From Dethiobacter alkaliphilus AHT 1 (lineage in GTDB: Bacteria > Bacillota > Dethiobacteria > Dethiobacterales > Dethiobacteraceae), in the NCBI RefSeq assembly GCF_000174415.1, contig NZ_ACJM01000009.1, forward strand, positions 62,001 to 126,000: 64,000 bases of DNA, given 5' to 3'. Of the stretch, positions 1-8,805 are shown piece after piece (position 1 is the stretch's first letter; each line of letters opens with the position of its first letter). The position numbers were made by a program, and so were the translations under genes. The notes beneath the pieces are model-generated. The model searched no databases, was not told where the DNA came from, and was given only the letters and a program-made list of their open reading frames with translations.

Positions 1-1
1 C

Positions 2-199
2 TATTATCTGTTCAAGGGGTGGGTGTACGGCCTTGTTGTGTGGTTTGGGTCATATGCAATAACACTCCTCTATAACGTAACTCCACTTATCCCAATAAAG
101 GCCGACACTGTTATTTCCAACATTGTTACCGCCTCAGTATATGGACTGATGCTGGCCTGGTCTTTAAAGAAGTTATCCTTCAGGCAAAAGGTAAATTAA
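2..199 (+). CDS. C-terminal part of a small integral membrane protein (5' end outside the window)
   Basis: An open frame runs in from the left edge and stops at TAA 197-199, giving 65 residues with two hydrophobic segments separated by a short polar stretch. The residues YLFKGW, WF and a later SN(I/V) motif match closely, in the same order, the C-terminal half of the 150-aa membrane protein encoded at 53933-54385 on the other strand, so the two are paralogues. I do not recognise a named function. A strong terminator follows directly. The start lies upstream of the window, so full length and operon partners are unknown. Confidence 0.75.
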   Translation, partial: YYLFKGWVYGLVVWFGSYAITLLYNVTPLIPIKADTVISNIVTASVYGLMLAWSLKKLSFRQKVN

Positions 200-240
200 T
201 TGAAAAAGTAATTACAGGTAAACTGAACAATGCAGATTTG

Positions 241-276
241 AAGCAAAGGCCGCGTGCTCCGGGCCTTTGCTTTTTT
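241..276 (+). terminator. Intrinsic terminator of the partial membrane protein gene
   Basis: An 11-bp stem AAGCAAAGGCC / GGCCTTTGCTT is followed by a run of T to 276. The structured repeat begins at 278, almost touching the T-tract. Confidence 0.9.
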
Positions 277-277
277 G

Positions 278-380
278 TACTGCTATTCGCAGATAGCGAA
301 GCTGCTAATGTCAGCAGTACTGAAACTATAGTAGCAAAAGCGCGCTCTGAGGAAACCGAAAGAGCGCGCCTTTCATGTAC
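278..380 (+). repeat. Terminator-associated structured repeat, copy 1
   Basis: Outer stem TACTGCT (278-284) / AGCAGTA (313-319) encloses the inner hairpin TTCGC-agata-GCGAA. A second hairpin GCGCGCTC (340-347) / GCGCGC-containing arm GAGCGCGC (362-369) follows, then CCTTTC. Relative to copy 2 this copy lacks about 13 nt of the left arm. The loop of the second hairpin contains CTGAGGAAACCGAA, shared almost unchanged with copy 3. Confidence 0.75.
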
Positions 381-381
381 G

Positions 382-419
382 CTACCCCCCCAAAAACAGG
401 GGTAGGTAACACATTTTTT
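382..419 (+). other. Possible weak terminator or leader hairpin
   Basis: A 7-bp stem CTACCCC (382-388) / GGGGTAG (399-405) lies between copy 1 of the repeat and the first epimerase gene. A short T-run occurs only 7 nt downstream, so terminator activity is uncertain. Confidence 0.35.
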
Positions 420-476
420 ACATGAAGAATAAAATAAAGCAATCTATGTTAAATAAGGGCTGCTGGAGTGATTTTG

Positions 477-1394
477 TTGAAGGTTTTGGTTACCGGAGGA
501 GCGGGATTTATAGGTTCACATATTGTTGATCTGTTAATTCAAAAAGGATACGAGGTAGTGGTGGTCGACAATCTTGTAACAGGCAGCAAAAGCAATGTGA
601 ATGCACATGCCGTCTTTTATGAAGTAGATATTTTGCATCCACAAATCGATGAAGTAATAAAAAAAGAAGCCCCTGAAGTTATCCTGCATCAGGCGGCTCT
701 GGTTTTTGTGCAGCAATCTATAAAGGACCCTCTGGCGGACGGAACCGTTAATACCATAGGCACTCTGAATCTTTTGCGTTCTGCTCATCTAAACAATGTC
801 GGGAGGTTTATATATGCGTCAACCTGTGCTGTTTACGGGGACGCACAGGGTCGGGTAGCAACAGAAGATGACCCTGTGTCGCCTATATCATTTTACGGTG
901 CTTCAAAGTATATGGGCGAAATGTATGTCCGACTCTTTTATGACCTATATAAATTGGATTATACAATTTTAAGGTACGCCAATGTGTATGGCCCACGCCA
1001 ACAACCCCATGGTGAAGGTGGGGTCATCCCCATTTTCATGCAAAACATGAAAAAAGAAATTTCACCCACTATTTTTGGCACAGGTCTTCAATCCAGAGAT
1101 TTTATTTATGTTCAGGATGTGGCCACAGCAAATTTGTTGGCCATAGCAAAAGGGAAGCAACAAACTTTAAATATCGGAACAGGAGTAGCCACATCAATAT
1201 ATGACTTACATCAACATATTAATGAAATTCTGGGCCGTAATCTCCCTGCTCAATACAAGCCGGAGTTAATGGGGGATGTAAAACACATCGCATTGAATCC
1301 GGAAAGGGCTCAAAAAGAACTGAATTGGAAAACCGGTTACTCATTAAAAAAGGGCTTAGCTGAAACCGCTGCCGTTTATGACAGTATGGATTAG
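477..1394 (+). CDS. NAD-dependent nucleotide-sugar epimerase/dehydratase (extended SDR, GalE/RmlB-like)
   Basis: The protein of about 305 aa belongs to the extended short-chain dehydrogenase family, which converts nucleotide sugars (for example C4 epimerisation) in the cytoplasm. Visible motifs are the N-terminal NAD-binding TGGAGFIGS, the STCAVYG segment, and the catalytic YGASK (Y-x-x-x-K). Start choice is open: GTG 468 has AAGGG 8 nt upstream, but TTG 477 has GGAG at 465-468 and gives the family-typical N-terminus MKVLVTGG, so TTG 477 is preferred. It heads a compact run (glycosyltransferase, sugar dehydrogenase, second epimerase, galU) consistent with making UDP-sugars for a surface polysaccharide. 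The exact substrate cannot be read from the sequence. Confidence 0.88.
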   Translation: MKVLVTGGAGFIGSHIVDLLIQKGYEVVVVDNLVTGSKSNVNAHAVFYEVDILHPQIDEVIKKEAPEVILHQAALVFVQQSIKDPLADGTVNTIGTLNLLRSAHLNNVGRFIYASTCAVYGDAQGRVATEDDPVSPISFYGASKYMGEMYVRLFYDLYKLDYTILRYANVYGPRQQPHGEGGVIPIFMQNMKKEISPTIFGTGLQSRDFIYVQDVATANLLAIAKGKQQTLNIGTGVATSIYDLHQHINEILGRNLPAQYKPELMGDVKHIALNPERAQKELNWKTGYSLKKGLAETAAVYDSMD

Positions 1395-1405
1395 GGGGAT
1401 TCGGA

Positions 1406-2479
1406 GTGAAGGTATCGCTGGTAATGGCTGTTTATAACGGTGAAGAATTTCTAAAAGAAGCTCTGGGTGCCGCAATCTCGCAGACGTACAGTAATTTGGA
1501 AATCATTGTGGTCAATGACGGTTCCACAGACTCCACAAAAGCTATATTAGATGCGGTAACGGACAGTAAAGTAAAGGTGATTCATCTAAAAGAAAATCAG
1601 GGCGCAGCCAATGCCATGAATACAGGTATCAGCCAGGCAACAGGAGACTGGATTGCGGTACAGGATGCCGATGATAATAGCTTTCCTACAAGAATTGAGG
1701 AGCAAGTAAAACATATTCAAAAAAACCCACGGTTAGTAGGGTTGGGGACTTTCATTGAATGTATCCCGGGAAGTCCTACTGTTTCCCAGGCCAGGTTAAG
1801 ACGTTTTGCCAGGGAGAAAAACTCCTGTGTATCAAGTACTCAGATTAGAAAGGCAGTCTATCATGGGTGTCCCTTAACCCATAGTTCTGTGATGTTTTGC
1901 AAGGAAGTTTTTTTCCAGGTAGGGGGCTATAGTACGGACTTTCGCATTGCTTATGATTATGACCTGTGGCTAAAGCTGTTGGAAAAAGGCGAAATTGAGA
2001 ATCTGCCCAAAGTCCTGCTGCAGTATCGTATTCGTAATGATTCACTTTCACACAACAACAATAGTTTAGCCACTGTTACTGAGGTGCAGATCGCTTCATC
2101 CAGAGCAGTAGGCAGATTGTTAAGCAGGGATAAAGACTATTGGCCAAATGTCATTGTTATTGGCCCTCAGGAGAGCTGTGAACATTACAGAGATCGCGTT
2201 GCTCCTTTTTGCAAGCTGAAAATTGCGGCTTTTGCCGGTGAATACCATAATAAACAAATCGCCGCCGCAGTAAAACAGTTTAAACAAGGAAAGGCAGAGT
2301 CAATTATCTTGCTTGATGGGTACAAAAAAGAACCAATTCTAAATTACCTGGCTGAAAACGGGCTGGTCCTAAATAAACATGTTTTTAATTTATATAATTT
2401 TTATTTCGCCGGGCCGCAACGGTTTTACTACAGAGAAATGACCAAGGGAGTGGCGCAGAAGCATCAACAAGTAAGATGA
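1406..2479 (+). CDS. GT2 family glycosyltransferase with extra C-terminal domain
   Basis: The 357-aa protein starts with a GT-A fold of family 2: MAVYNG, a VNDGSTDST nucleotide-binding segment and DADD as the metal-binding DxD-type motif near residue 92. It would transfer a sugar from a nucleotide-sugar donor, probably at the inner membrane face. After about residue 240 comes a further domain of about 110 aa not needed by minimal GT2 enzymes; a similar one ends the GT2 at 6888-7883. No membrane segments are evident. The start is GTG 1406 behind AGGGGGA. The stop overlaps the next start codon (ATGA), which suggests translational coupling. Confidence 0.87.
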   Translation: MKVSLVMAVYNGEEFLKEALGAAISQTYSNLEIIVVNDGSTDSTKAILDAVTDSKVKVIHLKENQGAANAMNTGISQATGDWIAVQDADDNSFPTRIEEQVKHIQKNPRLVGLGTFIECIPGSPTVSQARLRRFAREKNSCVSSTQIRKAVYHGCPLTHSSVMFCKEVFFQVGGYSTDFRIAYDYDLWLKLLEKGEIENLPKVLLQYRIRNDSLSHNNNSLATVTEVQIASSRAVGRLLSRDKDYWPNVIVIGPQESCEHYRDRVAPFCKLKIAAFAGEYHNKQIAAAVKQFKQGKAESIILLDGYKKEPILNYLAENGLVLNKHVFNLYNFYFAGPQRFYYREMTKGVAQKHQQVR

Positions 2480-3804
2480 AAGGAGAGAGTACACTGAATA
2501 ACCTTGTAATCGGGGTTGTTGGTGGCCTGGGCCATATCGGATTGATTCAGTCTGCATGTCTGGCTAGCCTGGGCTATAAAACAATTGCCTATGATATTGA
2601 TAAAGAAAAAATAGCAGGTGTTTTAAACGGCAAGATACCTTTTGAAGAAGTCGGCTTGCAAGAGTTGGTGCGGGAAACAGTAAATGACGGTACGCTAACA
2701 ATTACTGCACAAATAGGTGACTTGGAGGAAGCAGAAATTGTCTTTGTTTGTGTGGGAACGCCTTCTTTGTCAAATGGTGAAGCCGATTTATCCCAGGTAT
2801 ATCAAGCGGTGGAGCAACTGGCAAAAAGCAGAAGCAGACACTGCCTGGCAGTAATTAAAAGTACCGTTCCCGTAGGAACATGCGCTGAATTAACTGCTAT
2901 TTTAAAAGAGCTTAATCTTTCTGAAAAAGTCACCATTGTGTCAAACCCCGAATTCCTAAGGGAAGGCAGCGGTGTAGAGGATTTCTGGAATCCGGCCAGG
3001 ATCGTTGTGGGCAGTGAGATAAAGGAAGCCGGTGATAAGGTGGCAGGCCTTTATGCACCGGATGGTGTTCCGGTAATAATCACCAACTGGGAAAGCTCCG
3101 AGTTGATTAAGCTGGCCAGTAATGCTTTTTTATCTACTAAAATTTCTTTTATTAATGAAATTTCCATTCTGTGTGAACAAGTGGGCGCTGATATCAGGAC
3201 TATCAGCGAGGGGATTGGACTTGATCCAAGAATAAATCCCCATTTTCTGGCGGCAGGAGTAGGTTTTAGCGGACCATGTCTTGAGAAAGACTTACAATCT
3301 TTAATTAACCAGTTTAAAAAAACTAATCGGAAAGCCAGAATCCTGGAGTCGGTATTAGAGGTTAATGAAACGCAACGCCACAGTGTGGTGGAAAAACTGT
3401 TGGCAGAGCTAGGAACCCTAAAAGATAAAAATATAGCAGTTCTTGGTATGGCTTTTAAGGAAGAAACCGATGATGTCAGGCAATCGCATAGCCTGCCCAT
3501 TGTGAAGAGCCTTTTATTGCATGGGGCTATGGTGACTGTTACCGATCCCTGGGTTAAGAGCCCTGAGCAGGCAGGGCTATCCGAAGATGTGTTGCCCGGG
3601 GTAACTTGGGTGGATTCGCCCTACGATGCTGCCAAAGATAAGGATGCCATTTTAATCTTAACAGCCTGGCAGGAATATCGTGATTTGGACTTAGCCAGGA
3701 TTAAGCAGCTGATGGCAAATCCGTTAATAGTGGATGGCAGAAACCTTTTTAATAAAGAGGATCTGAAAGCACAAAAAATTAAGTATCTGGGAGTGGGGAT
3801 ATGA
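2476..3804 (+). CDS. UDP-glucose 6-dehydrogenase-like nucleotide-sugar dehydrogenase
   Basis: The 442-aa protein has the UDP-glucose/GDP-mannose dehydrogenase three-domain layout: an N-terminal Rossmann fold (VGGLGHIG), the GKIPFEEVGLQEL segment typical of UDP-glucose dehydrogenases, a central helix region, and catalytic Cys in SGPCLEKDLQSL near residue 271. Such enzymes oxidise the C6 alcohol of UDP-glucose to a carboxylate using two NAD+. GalU, encoded two genes on, supplies UDP-glucose, so UDP-glucuronate is the likely product. ATG 2476 overlaps the previous stop but has no good ribosome site; AAAGGAG at 2479-2485 would instead serve an in-frame CTG at 2494, so the true start is uncertain by 6 codons. 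Confidence 0.85.
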   Translation: MKGESTLNNLVIGVVGGLGHIGLIQSACLASLGYKTIAYDIDKEKIAGVLNGKIPFEEVGLQELVRETVNDGTLTITAQIGDLEEAEIVFVCVGTPSLSNGEADLSQVYQAVEQLAKSRSRHCLAVIKSTVPVGTCAELTAILKELNLSEKVTIVSNPEFLREGSGVEDFWNPARIVVGSEIKEAGDKVAGLYAPDGVPVIITNWESSELIKLASNAFLSTKISFINEISILCEQVGADIRTISEGIGLDPRINPHFLAAGVGFSGPCLEKDLQSLINQFKKTNRKARILESVLEVNETQRHSVVEKLLAELGTLKDKNIAVLGMAFKEETDDVRQSHSLPIVKSLLLHGAMVTVTDPWVKSPEQAGLSEDVLPGVTWVDSPYDAAKDKDAILILTAWQEYRDLDLARIKQLMANPLIVDGRNLFNKEDLKAQKIKYLGVGI

Positions 3805-4778
3805 AGTACTTAGTTACCGGTGCGGCGGGCTTTGTTGGTTCGCACCTGTGCACCTCTTTACTGTCAGAGGGAAACGAAGTATGGGGGATAGATGATTTGA
3901 GTTCGGGCAAAGAGGAAAATATTGAACATTTAAAAGGCAATCCTCGTTTTAATTTTATTGAGGGCTGTATATCAGATGAATCTCAACTAATTAAACTTAT
4001 TTATAAAGTGGATATTATTTATCACCTGGCGGCGGTGGTGGGCGTCAAGCATTACGTGGAAGATCCTACAAGAGTAATTGATGTCAATGTCTGCTATACG
4101 TCCAGCCTGCTGGAAAATGCCTGGAAGCTGGGTAAAAAAGTAGTGTTTACCTCCACTTCGGAGGTTTATGGAAAAAGCGAAAGTATTCCGTTTGCGGAAG
4201 AAGATGACCGTGTTTATGGCCCGGCAAGCACAAACCGCTGGTGTTATGCCATATCAAAATCAGCAGGGGAATACCTCTGCCTTGGCTATGCCAAGCAGGG
4301 ACTTCCGGTGGTTATACTGCGCTATTTTAACGTTTATGGACCCCGTGCCGATGATTCAGCTTACGGAGGGGTTGCCACCCGTTTTATAAACCAGGCTCTT
4401 GCCCGAACCCCTCTGACGGTACACGGTGACGGCGCTCAAACCCGTTGTTTCACTTATATTGATGATATTGTAAAGGCAACCATGGAGGCAGGTAAACGGC
4501 CTGAGGCAGAAGGGAGAATTTTTAACCTGGGGCGGGAACGTGAAACTCCAATTCTTGAACTGGCCAAGATGGTATTAAAAGTTTCAGGAACAGAAGGGGA
4601 AATAGTTTTCCAACCCTACAAAGAATTTTATGGGTCCAGTTATGAGGATATCCGCAGAAGAATTCCCGACCTGTCGGCAGCAAGGCAAATACTTGGCTAT
4701 AATCCATCGGTTACCCTGGAAGAGGGAATAAGAGAAACCCTAAACTGGTATCGCAATAGAAATAACCGGAGTGGATAA
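3801..4778 (+). CDS. NAD-dependent epimerase/decarboxylase-like enzyme (extended SDR)
   Basis: The 325-aa extended SDR starts with the NAD-binding motif TGAAGFVGSH, has STSEVYG, the catalytic YAISK, and RYFNVYGPR. The RWCYAISKSAGEY context is also seen in UDP-glucuronate-processing members (decarboxylase or 4-epimerase). It follows the UDP-glucose dehydrogenase with a 4-nt ATGA overlap and precedes galU by one base, so it probably acts on UDP-glucuronate. That substrate assignment is inference; a UDP-glucose or UDP-GlcNAc 4-epimerase is also possible. It is a different subgroup from the first epimerase of the cluster. Confidence 0.85.
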   Translation: MKYLVTGAAGFVGSHLCTSLLSEGNEVWGIDDLSSGKEENIEHLKGNPRFNFIEGCISDESQLIKLIYKVDIIYHLAAVVGVKHYVEDPTRVIDVNVCYTSSLLENAWKLGKKVVFTSTSEVYGKSESIPFAEEDDRVYGPASTNRWCYAISKSAGEYLCLGYAKQGLPVVILRYFNVYGPRADDSAYGGVATRFINQALARTPLTVHGDGAQTRCFTYIDDIVKATMEAGKRPEAEGRIFNLGRERETPILELAKMVLKVSGTEGEIVFQPYKEFYGSSYEDIRRRIPDLSAARQILGYNPSVTLEEGIRETLNWYRNRNNRSG

Positions 4779-4779
4779 A

Positions 4780-5661
4780 ATGAAAATTACCAAGGCAATC
4801 ATCCCGGTTGCCGGTTTTGGCACAAGGTTTTTACCGATTACCAAGGCATTGCCAAAGGCGATGCTGCCCGTTATCGATAAGCCTGTAATTCATTATCTGG
4901 TAGAGGAAGCTGTTGCTTCCGGTATAGAAGAAATTATTATTGTTGTGGGGGAGAATAAAAAGGGGATTGAAGATTACTTTAACAGGTCAGCAGAGTTAGA
5001 AGGGGTGTTAAGACAAACAGGAAAACAAGAAATGCTTGCAATGACCAGAACAATTTCTGAAATGGCTAAAATATCCTATATAACCCAAACCCAGCCCCTT
5101 GGCCTTGGCCATGCCATTTACTGCGCAAAAGATGCCATTACTCAAGGAGAAACATTTGCAGTCCTATTGGGTGATGATCTTGTTATCACAAAAAATAAAC
5201 CTTGCCTGGCACAGTTAATTGATGCTGCCAAAAAATACAGCGCTAATGTTGTGGGCGTACAGCAGGTCCCGGATGAAATGGTGAGCTGTTATGGTATAGC
5301 CTCAGGTACAGCGCTGACAACAAAGCTAATCAAAGTAGAAGATATGGTGGAAAAGCCGGATATAAAAGACGTGTCCTCAAATCTGGCCATGATGGGAAGG
5401 TACGTTATCCACAGCGACATTTTTGAAATACTGGAATGTGTCACACCGGGTAAGGGTGGGGAAATTCAACTCACCGATGCCTTAAAAGTGCTTAACAGAA
5501 AACAAGAGATATATGCACGTATTATTGAGGGCACACGATACGATGTGGGAGATAAGTTAGGTTTCCTTAAAGCTACCACTAAACTTGCGCTGGAAAAAGA
5601 AGGCCTGGGGATTGATTATAAAAGATATTTACTGGAGCTTTTAAATAAAGAATCTGATTAA
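4780..5661 (+). CDS. galU: UTP--glucose-1-phosphate uridylyltransferase
   Basis: The 293-aa protein makes UDP-glucose from UTP and glucose-1-phosphate. It shows the nucleotidyltransferase start IIPVAGFGTRFLPITKALPK, then MLPVIDKP, the QPLGLGHAI segment, LLGDD for metal binding, and the GKGGEIQLTDAL motif specific to GalU. The start ATG 4780 was chosen over GTG 4771 because GGAG at 4768-4771 sits 8 nt upstream. One base separates it from the preceding stop. It closes the nucleotide-sugar operon and feeds the UDP-glucose dehydrogenase. No clear terminator follows; the next gene is convergent and ends only 21 nt away. Confidence 0.95.
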   Translation: MKITKAIIPVAGFGTRFLPITKALPKAMLPVIDKPVIHYLVEEAVASGIEEIIIVVGENKKGIEDYFNRSAELEGVLRQTGKQEMLAMTRTISEMAKISYITQTQPLGLGHAIYCAKDAITQGETFAVLLGDDLVITKNKPCLAQLIDAAKKYSANVVGVQQVPDEMVSCYGIASGTALTTKLIKVEDMVEKPDIKDVSSNLAMMGRYVIHSDIFEILECVTPGKGGEIQLTDALKVLNRKQEIYARIIEGTRYDVGDKLGFLKATTKLALEKEGLGIDYKRYLLELLNKESD

Positions 5662-5682
5662 AGCACCATTGCAACCTTCATC

Positions 5683-6708
5683 CTACCGTTTGCAGGATTT
5701 TATAAGGAGGTCGGCCATATGCCTGGTTTTATCAGGCAAGGCATCTTTTTCTTTTAATAGGCGCAGGGTATTTTTATACTTTGGGATATCACCGAATATT
5801 TCATCAGATGAATCCCATATGGAGAGAAGCAGCAATTCAGGATCCTCACTCCCAAATTTCTCATGTAACACTTTATAAAAAGGTAGGAAATTTTTATCGA
5901 GGGTGCGGTAGGCATGGGGATGCTCCTGATGAAAACCGGTGACTTTATTAACGCTCAGAAAACTCAATCCAAGCCGGTGCAGGCGGTAGCCCAGTTCCCA
6001 GTCTTCTCCCGCCCCTCTGACCAGCCGCTCATCAAAGCCTCCTGCTTTTAGCAGAGGTTCTTTTTTTACGGAAACACAGCGCGTAATAAATAGCAGCCAA
6101 GGGGCCACATCAGTTTTTAAAAGCTCGTTTTCCAACTCTGCTGTTAGGAAATTACCGCCCAGAACCAGCTTGATTTTTTCCATATTCCTTAGGATATCTT
6201 CTGGAGTAATAATATCTATCGGTTCTTCGGCCCGTAAAAATTCCTTCTTCCAAAGTCCTGTTTTTTCCAGGAAATACTGCATCTGTTTTTTCTCCCACGG
6301 TGAAAAGTCAGGAAAGTACTGAGTGTAAATCCCTGTATAACAATAAGGCGTGTCTGATAGGACAATATTTTTATATTTGGAGTGATACAGGTAGTGTGAT
6401 TGCAGTAAATCCGGTAGCACCAGATAATCTGCGTCACAAAACAGTACGTATTTGCCCCGCGCCTGGCTGATACCAAGATTGCGTGCAGCAGCCGGACCCC
6501 GCCGGGTGTTTTCCGACACAAACGTAAATTTATATCTGGCACGGTACTTCATAAGCAAATCTTTAGTGGCATCGGTAGAACCGTCATCAACAACGATTAC
6601 CTCAAACTTTTCACGGGGAAAAGATTGCATCTCCAGAGCGGCAAGTGTCAAAGAAAGCTGGTTTGACCGGTTATAAGTGGGTATAACTACGCTGAATTCC
6701 AAACTCAA
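5683..6708 (-). CDS. GT2 family glycosyltransferase
   Basis: The 341-aa protein begins SVVIPTYNR, followed by VVDDGSTDATKD and FCDADY (DxD-like) near residue 92, then EDWELGYRLHRLG, which resembles the ED acid/base region of GT2 enzymes. It probably adds a sugar to a polysaccharide or glycan precursor in the cytoplasm. Unlike the other two GT2 proteins of this region it lacks the shared C-terminal domain and belongs to a different subfamily. AGGTGATT precedes the ATG. It is convergent with galU and divergent from the next GT2 gene, so it is transcribed alone. Confidence 0.85.
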   Translation of the reverse strand: MSLEFSVVIPTYNRSNQLSLTLAALEMQSFPREKFEVIVVDDGSTDATKDLLMKYRARYKFTFVSENTRRGPAAARNLGISQARGKYVLFCDADYLVLPDLLQSHYLYHSKYKNIVLSDTPYCYTGIYTQYFPDFSPWEKKQMQYFLEKTGLWKKEFLRAEEPIDIITPEDILRNMEKIKLVLGGNFLTAELENELLKTDVAPWLLFITRCVSVKKEPLLKAGGFDERLVRGAGEDWELGYRLHRLGLSFLSVNKVTGFHQEHPHAYRTLDKNFLPFYKVLHEKFGSEDPELLLLSIWDSSDEIFGDIPKYKNTLRLLKEKDALPDKTRHMADLLIKSCKR

Positions 6709-6887
6709 AAATAATCACCTCACAATGCGGGACTGCACTAAGCCTCCAGCTATTTTCCCTTAATCTAGAGTATTCCTCGGATGATTAAAGGATGCAATTT
6801 ATCAGAATGCCGATATTAACATCTGCAGTGGGCCGGACATATGGTGATGTTAGGATGATGGCCAAAAAGTAAGGAGGCGTCCAGTCT

Positions 6888-7883
6888 ATGCTTGTTTCGG
6901 TAGTGATGGCAGTTTATAACGGAGCCGGCTACATTGAGAAGTCTATAGAGAGTATCCTTTCACAAACATACAGTAACCTTGAAGTGATTATTGTGGATGA
7001 CGGCTCAACAGATGATACACGGCGTATCTTGGAGCAGGTTAATGACATTAGGGTCAAGGCAGTCCTTCTTACAGAAAACCGGGGAAGCGCTGCTGCATTG
7101 AATATTGGCATCGCAAAAGCGAAAGGAAAATGGGTTGCTATTCATGACGCCGACGATATCAGCTTTCCAGACCGCATTAAGGAGCAGGTTGGGTATTTAA
7201 AAGAGAATCCACATCTGGTTGCAGCGGGGTCCTTTATTGAGTGTTTTTCAGATGAGCAAGGCGGAATTTCGGAATATGAATTGATACAGTACCAGGATAC
7301 CAGAAACAGCGTGAAAACAAGTGAAGACATTCGTTTGGGGTTATATTATGGCTGCCCAATAACCCATGGAACCCTAATCTATTCCAAAGCTGCTTTTGAG
7401 GCTGTGGGCGGATACGATACAAATCTGCGTATCGCCTACGACTATGACCTGTGTACCCGCCTGGTTACCGTTGGCCCCATAGAAAATGTCCCCAAAAAAC
7501 TATATAAGTACCGCCGTTATCAGGACTCTCTATCAAATAAAAATTTACTTGTTACCAGTAATGAGTTATTTTTTTCCTTTTGCAAATATATCCGCAACAC
7601 CTGTTTTAAGGACATGAAACAAGCGCCCATCCTGGCGGTGTGCGGAAGTGAGGAAGGAGCTTACTATTTTGCACAGCAAGCAAAAAACATCCTGAATATA
7701 ACGGTTTTCAGCAACATTAACGAAGATACCCTGCGGGAGATCTCCTACTATTTTAAGACTAATAAACTGGATGGTGTGATAATTCTGGATAACCTGAAAA
7801 ATAAAGATATTGCGCTCAGCATGCTGATTAAAAGCGGCATGATACTCAATAAAAATTTATTTCAATTTTGGTGCAGACTCTGA
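6888..7883 (+). CDS. GT2 family glycosyltransferase with extra C-terminal domain (paralogue of 1406-2479)
   Basis: The 331-aa protein matches the first GT2 gene along its whole length: VVMAVYNG, VDDGSTDDT, HDADDISFP, then YGCP(I/L)TH, and a C-terminal part ending with a (I/L)LD...K...L...G.(I/V)LNK pattern in both. A gene duplication is the simplest explanation. AAGGAGG lies 8-9 nt before ATG 6888. The gene is single, with a terminator at 7898-7936. The function of the extra domain is unknown. Confidence 0.85.
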   Translation: MLVSVVMAVYNGAGYIEKSIESILSQTYSNLEVIIVDDGSTDDTRRILEQVNDIRVKAVLLTENRGSAAALNIGIAKAKGKWVAIHDADDISFPDRIKEQVGYLKENPHLVAAGSFIECFSDEQGGISEYELIQYQDTRNSVKTSEDIRLGLYYGCPITHGTLIYSKAAFEAVGGYDTNLRIAYDYDLCTRLVTVGPIENVPKKLYKYRRYQDSLSNKNLLVTSNELFFSFCKYIRNTCFKDMKQAPILAVCGSEEGAYYFAQQAKNILNITVFSNINEDTLREISYYFKTNKLDGVIILDNLKNKDIALSMLIKSGMILNKNLFQFWCRL

Positions 7884-7897
7884 TGCCGGAAAATAAA

Positions 7898-7936
7898 GTA
7901 ACTACGAGCTAAAAGTCTCGTGGTTACTGTGTTTTT
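7898..7936 (+). terminator. Intrinsic terminator after the third GT2 gene
   Basis: An 11-bp stem GTAACTACGAG / CTCGTGGTTAC with one G-T pair is followed by TGTGTTTTT. Its 3' arm and tail are nearly the same as those of the terminator at 9164-9201. Confidence 0.8.
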
Positions 7937-7944
7937 GATCCATC

Positions 7945-8604
7945 TTATATTCTGTGTGAAGAAATCTCCAATATGGATTCAAAAACTAACTGATATTTCA
8001 TCTCGAAATTCAGTTCTTTTTCTCTTTTTTCAGGTAGAAGGACTGCCAGGGCAAATCCTCCCCACATTTGTTTGTTAAATTCCGGTGACTGAAGTAAAAC
8101 CCCTTGAACAAAATCTAGCTGTATATGATGAACATAAGGTGATTCTTCCCATTCCGCTTTTATTATCCCGGTTCGAACATCAGGATTAAAACTATCATGG
8201 ATGAGAATATACAAAGGTTTTTTAGGTTGATACCTCAAAATGTTATTTATATCAGCTTTCACACCAGTTTCTGAGTGATCCCCGTCAATGAGAACAAATT
8301 GTAAAAAAGCGTCTTCTTTATTAAGTTGGTCAATTATTATAGGTACAGTTACTTTCGAGTCTCCTGTACAGAATTGAACATTACCAAAATCATCCTTATC
8401 AATCTTGTCATGCATAACATCGCATGAATAAACGTTCCTGGAGTAATAAGAAATAGGTGCTAAGCTGCCACCTAAGTTTGTTCCTATCTCCAGAGAAACT
8501 TCAGGATTTATTTTATTCAGAAGATATAAAAGTACGATTCTTTCTTCAAAACTCATAAGCCATTCTCTGCCCAGTAAGCTTTGGTCAAACAAAAGATTAT
8601 CCAA
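7945..8604 (-). CDS. Class I SAM-fold protein of the CmcI/Methyltransf_24 type
   Basis: The protein of 219 aa has LEIGTNLGGSLAP as a glycine-rich SAM-binding-like loop, an acidic strand end (SCDVMH), and IDGDHSETGVKADI followed by LIHDSF, a combination characteristic of the cephalosporin-hydroxylase/Methyltransf_24 group often found in polysaccharide and glycopeptide clusters. A methyltransferase acting on a surface glycan is plausible, but the substrate is unknown. The best start is TTG 8604 with GGAGG 12 nt upstream, which is a long spacing. The gene looks more AT-rich than the housekeeping genes and is flanked by two near-identical terminators, which hints at late acquisition. Confidence 0.72.
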   Translation of the reverse strand: MDNLLFDQSLLGREWLMSFEERIVLLYLLNKINPEVSLEIGTNLGGSLAPISYYSRNVYSCDVMHDKIDKDDFGNVQFCTGDSKVTVPIIIDQLNKEDAFLQFVLIDGDHSETGVKADINNILRYQPKKPLYILIHDSFNPDVRTGIIKAEWEESPYVHHIQLDFVQGVLLQSPEFNKQMWGGFALAVLLPEKREKELNFEMKYQLVFESILEISSHRI

Positions 8605-8805
8605 TATTATTACAATCCTCCTAAACCAGTAATATAGTAGTATATCATTTGTCTTTCAAAAAGGTGTTATATCGTACTTTTTTATACGCTGTTCTATGTC
8701 AAAATAATATAATTCAATCAGGCAATGAATGTAAGACTCTGATAATAGTGCAGGGAATATTGTCCTTATATAATAACCTTAAAGCAGGTTAAGGAGGACA
8801 AGGGT

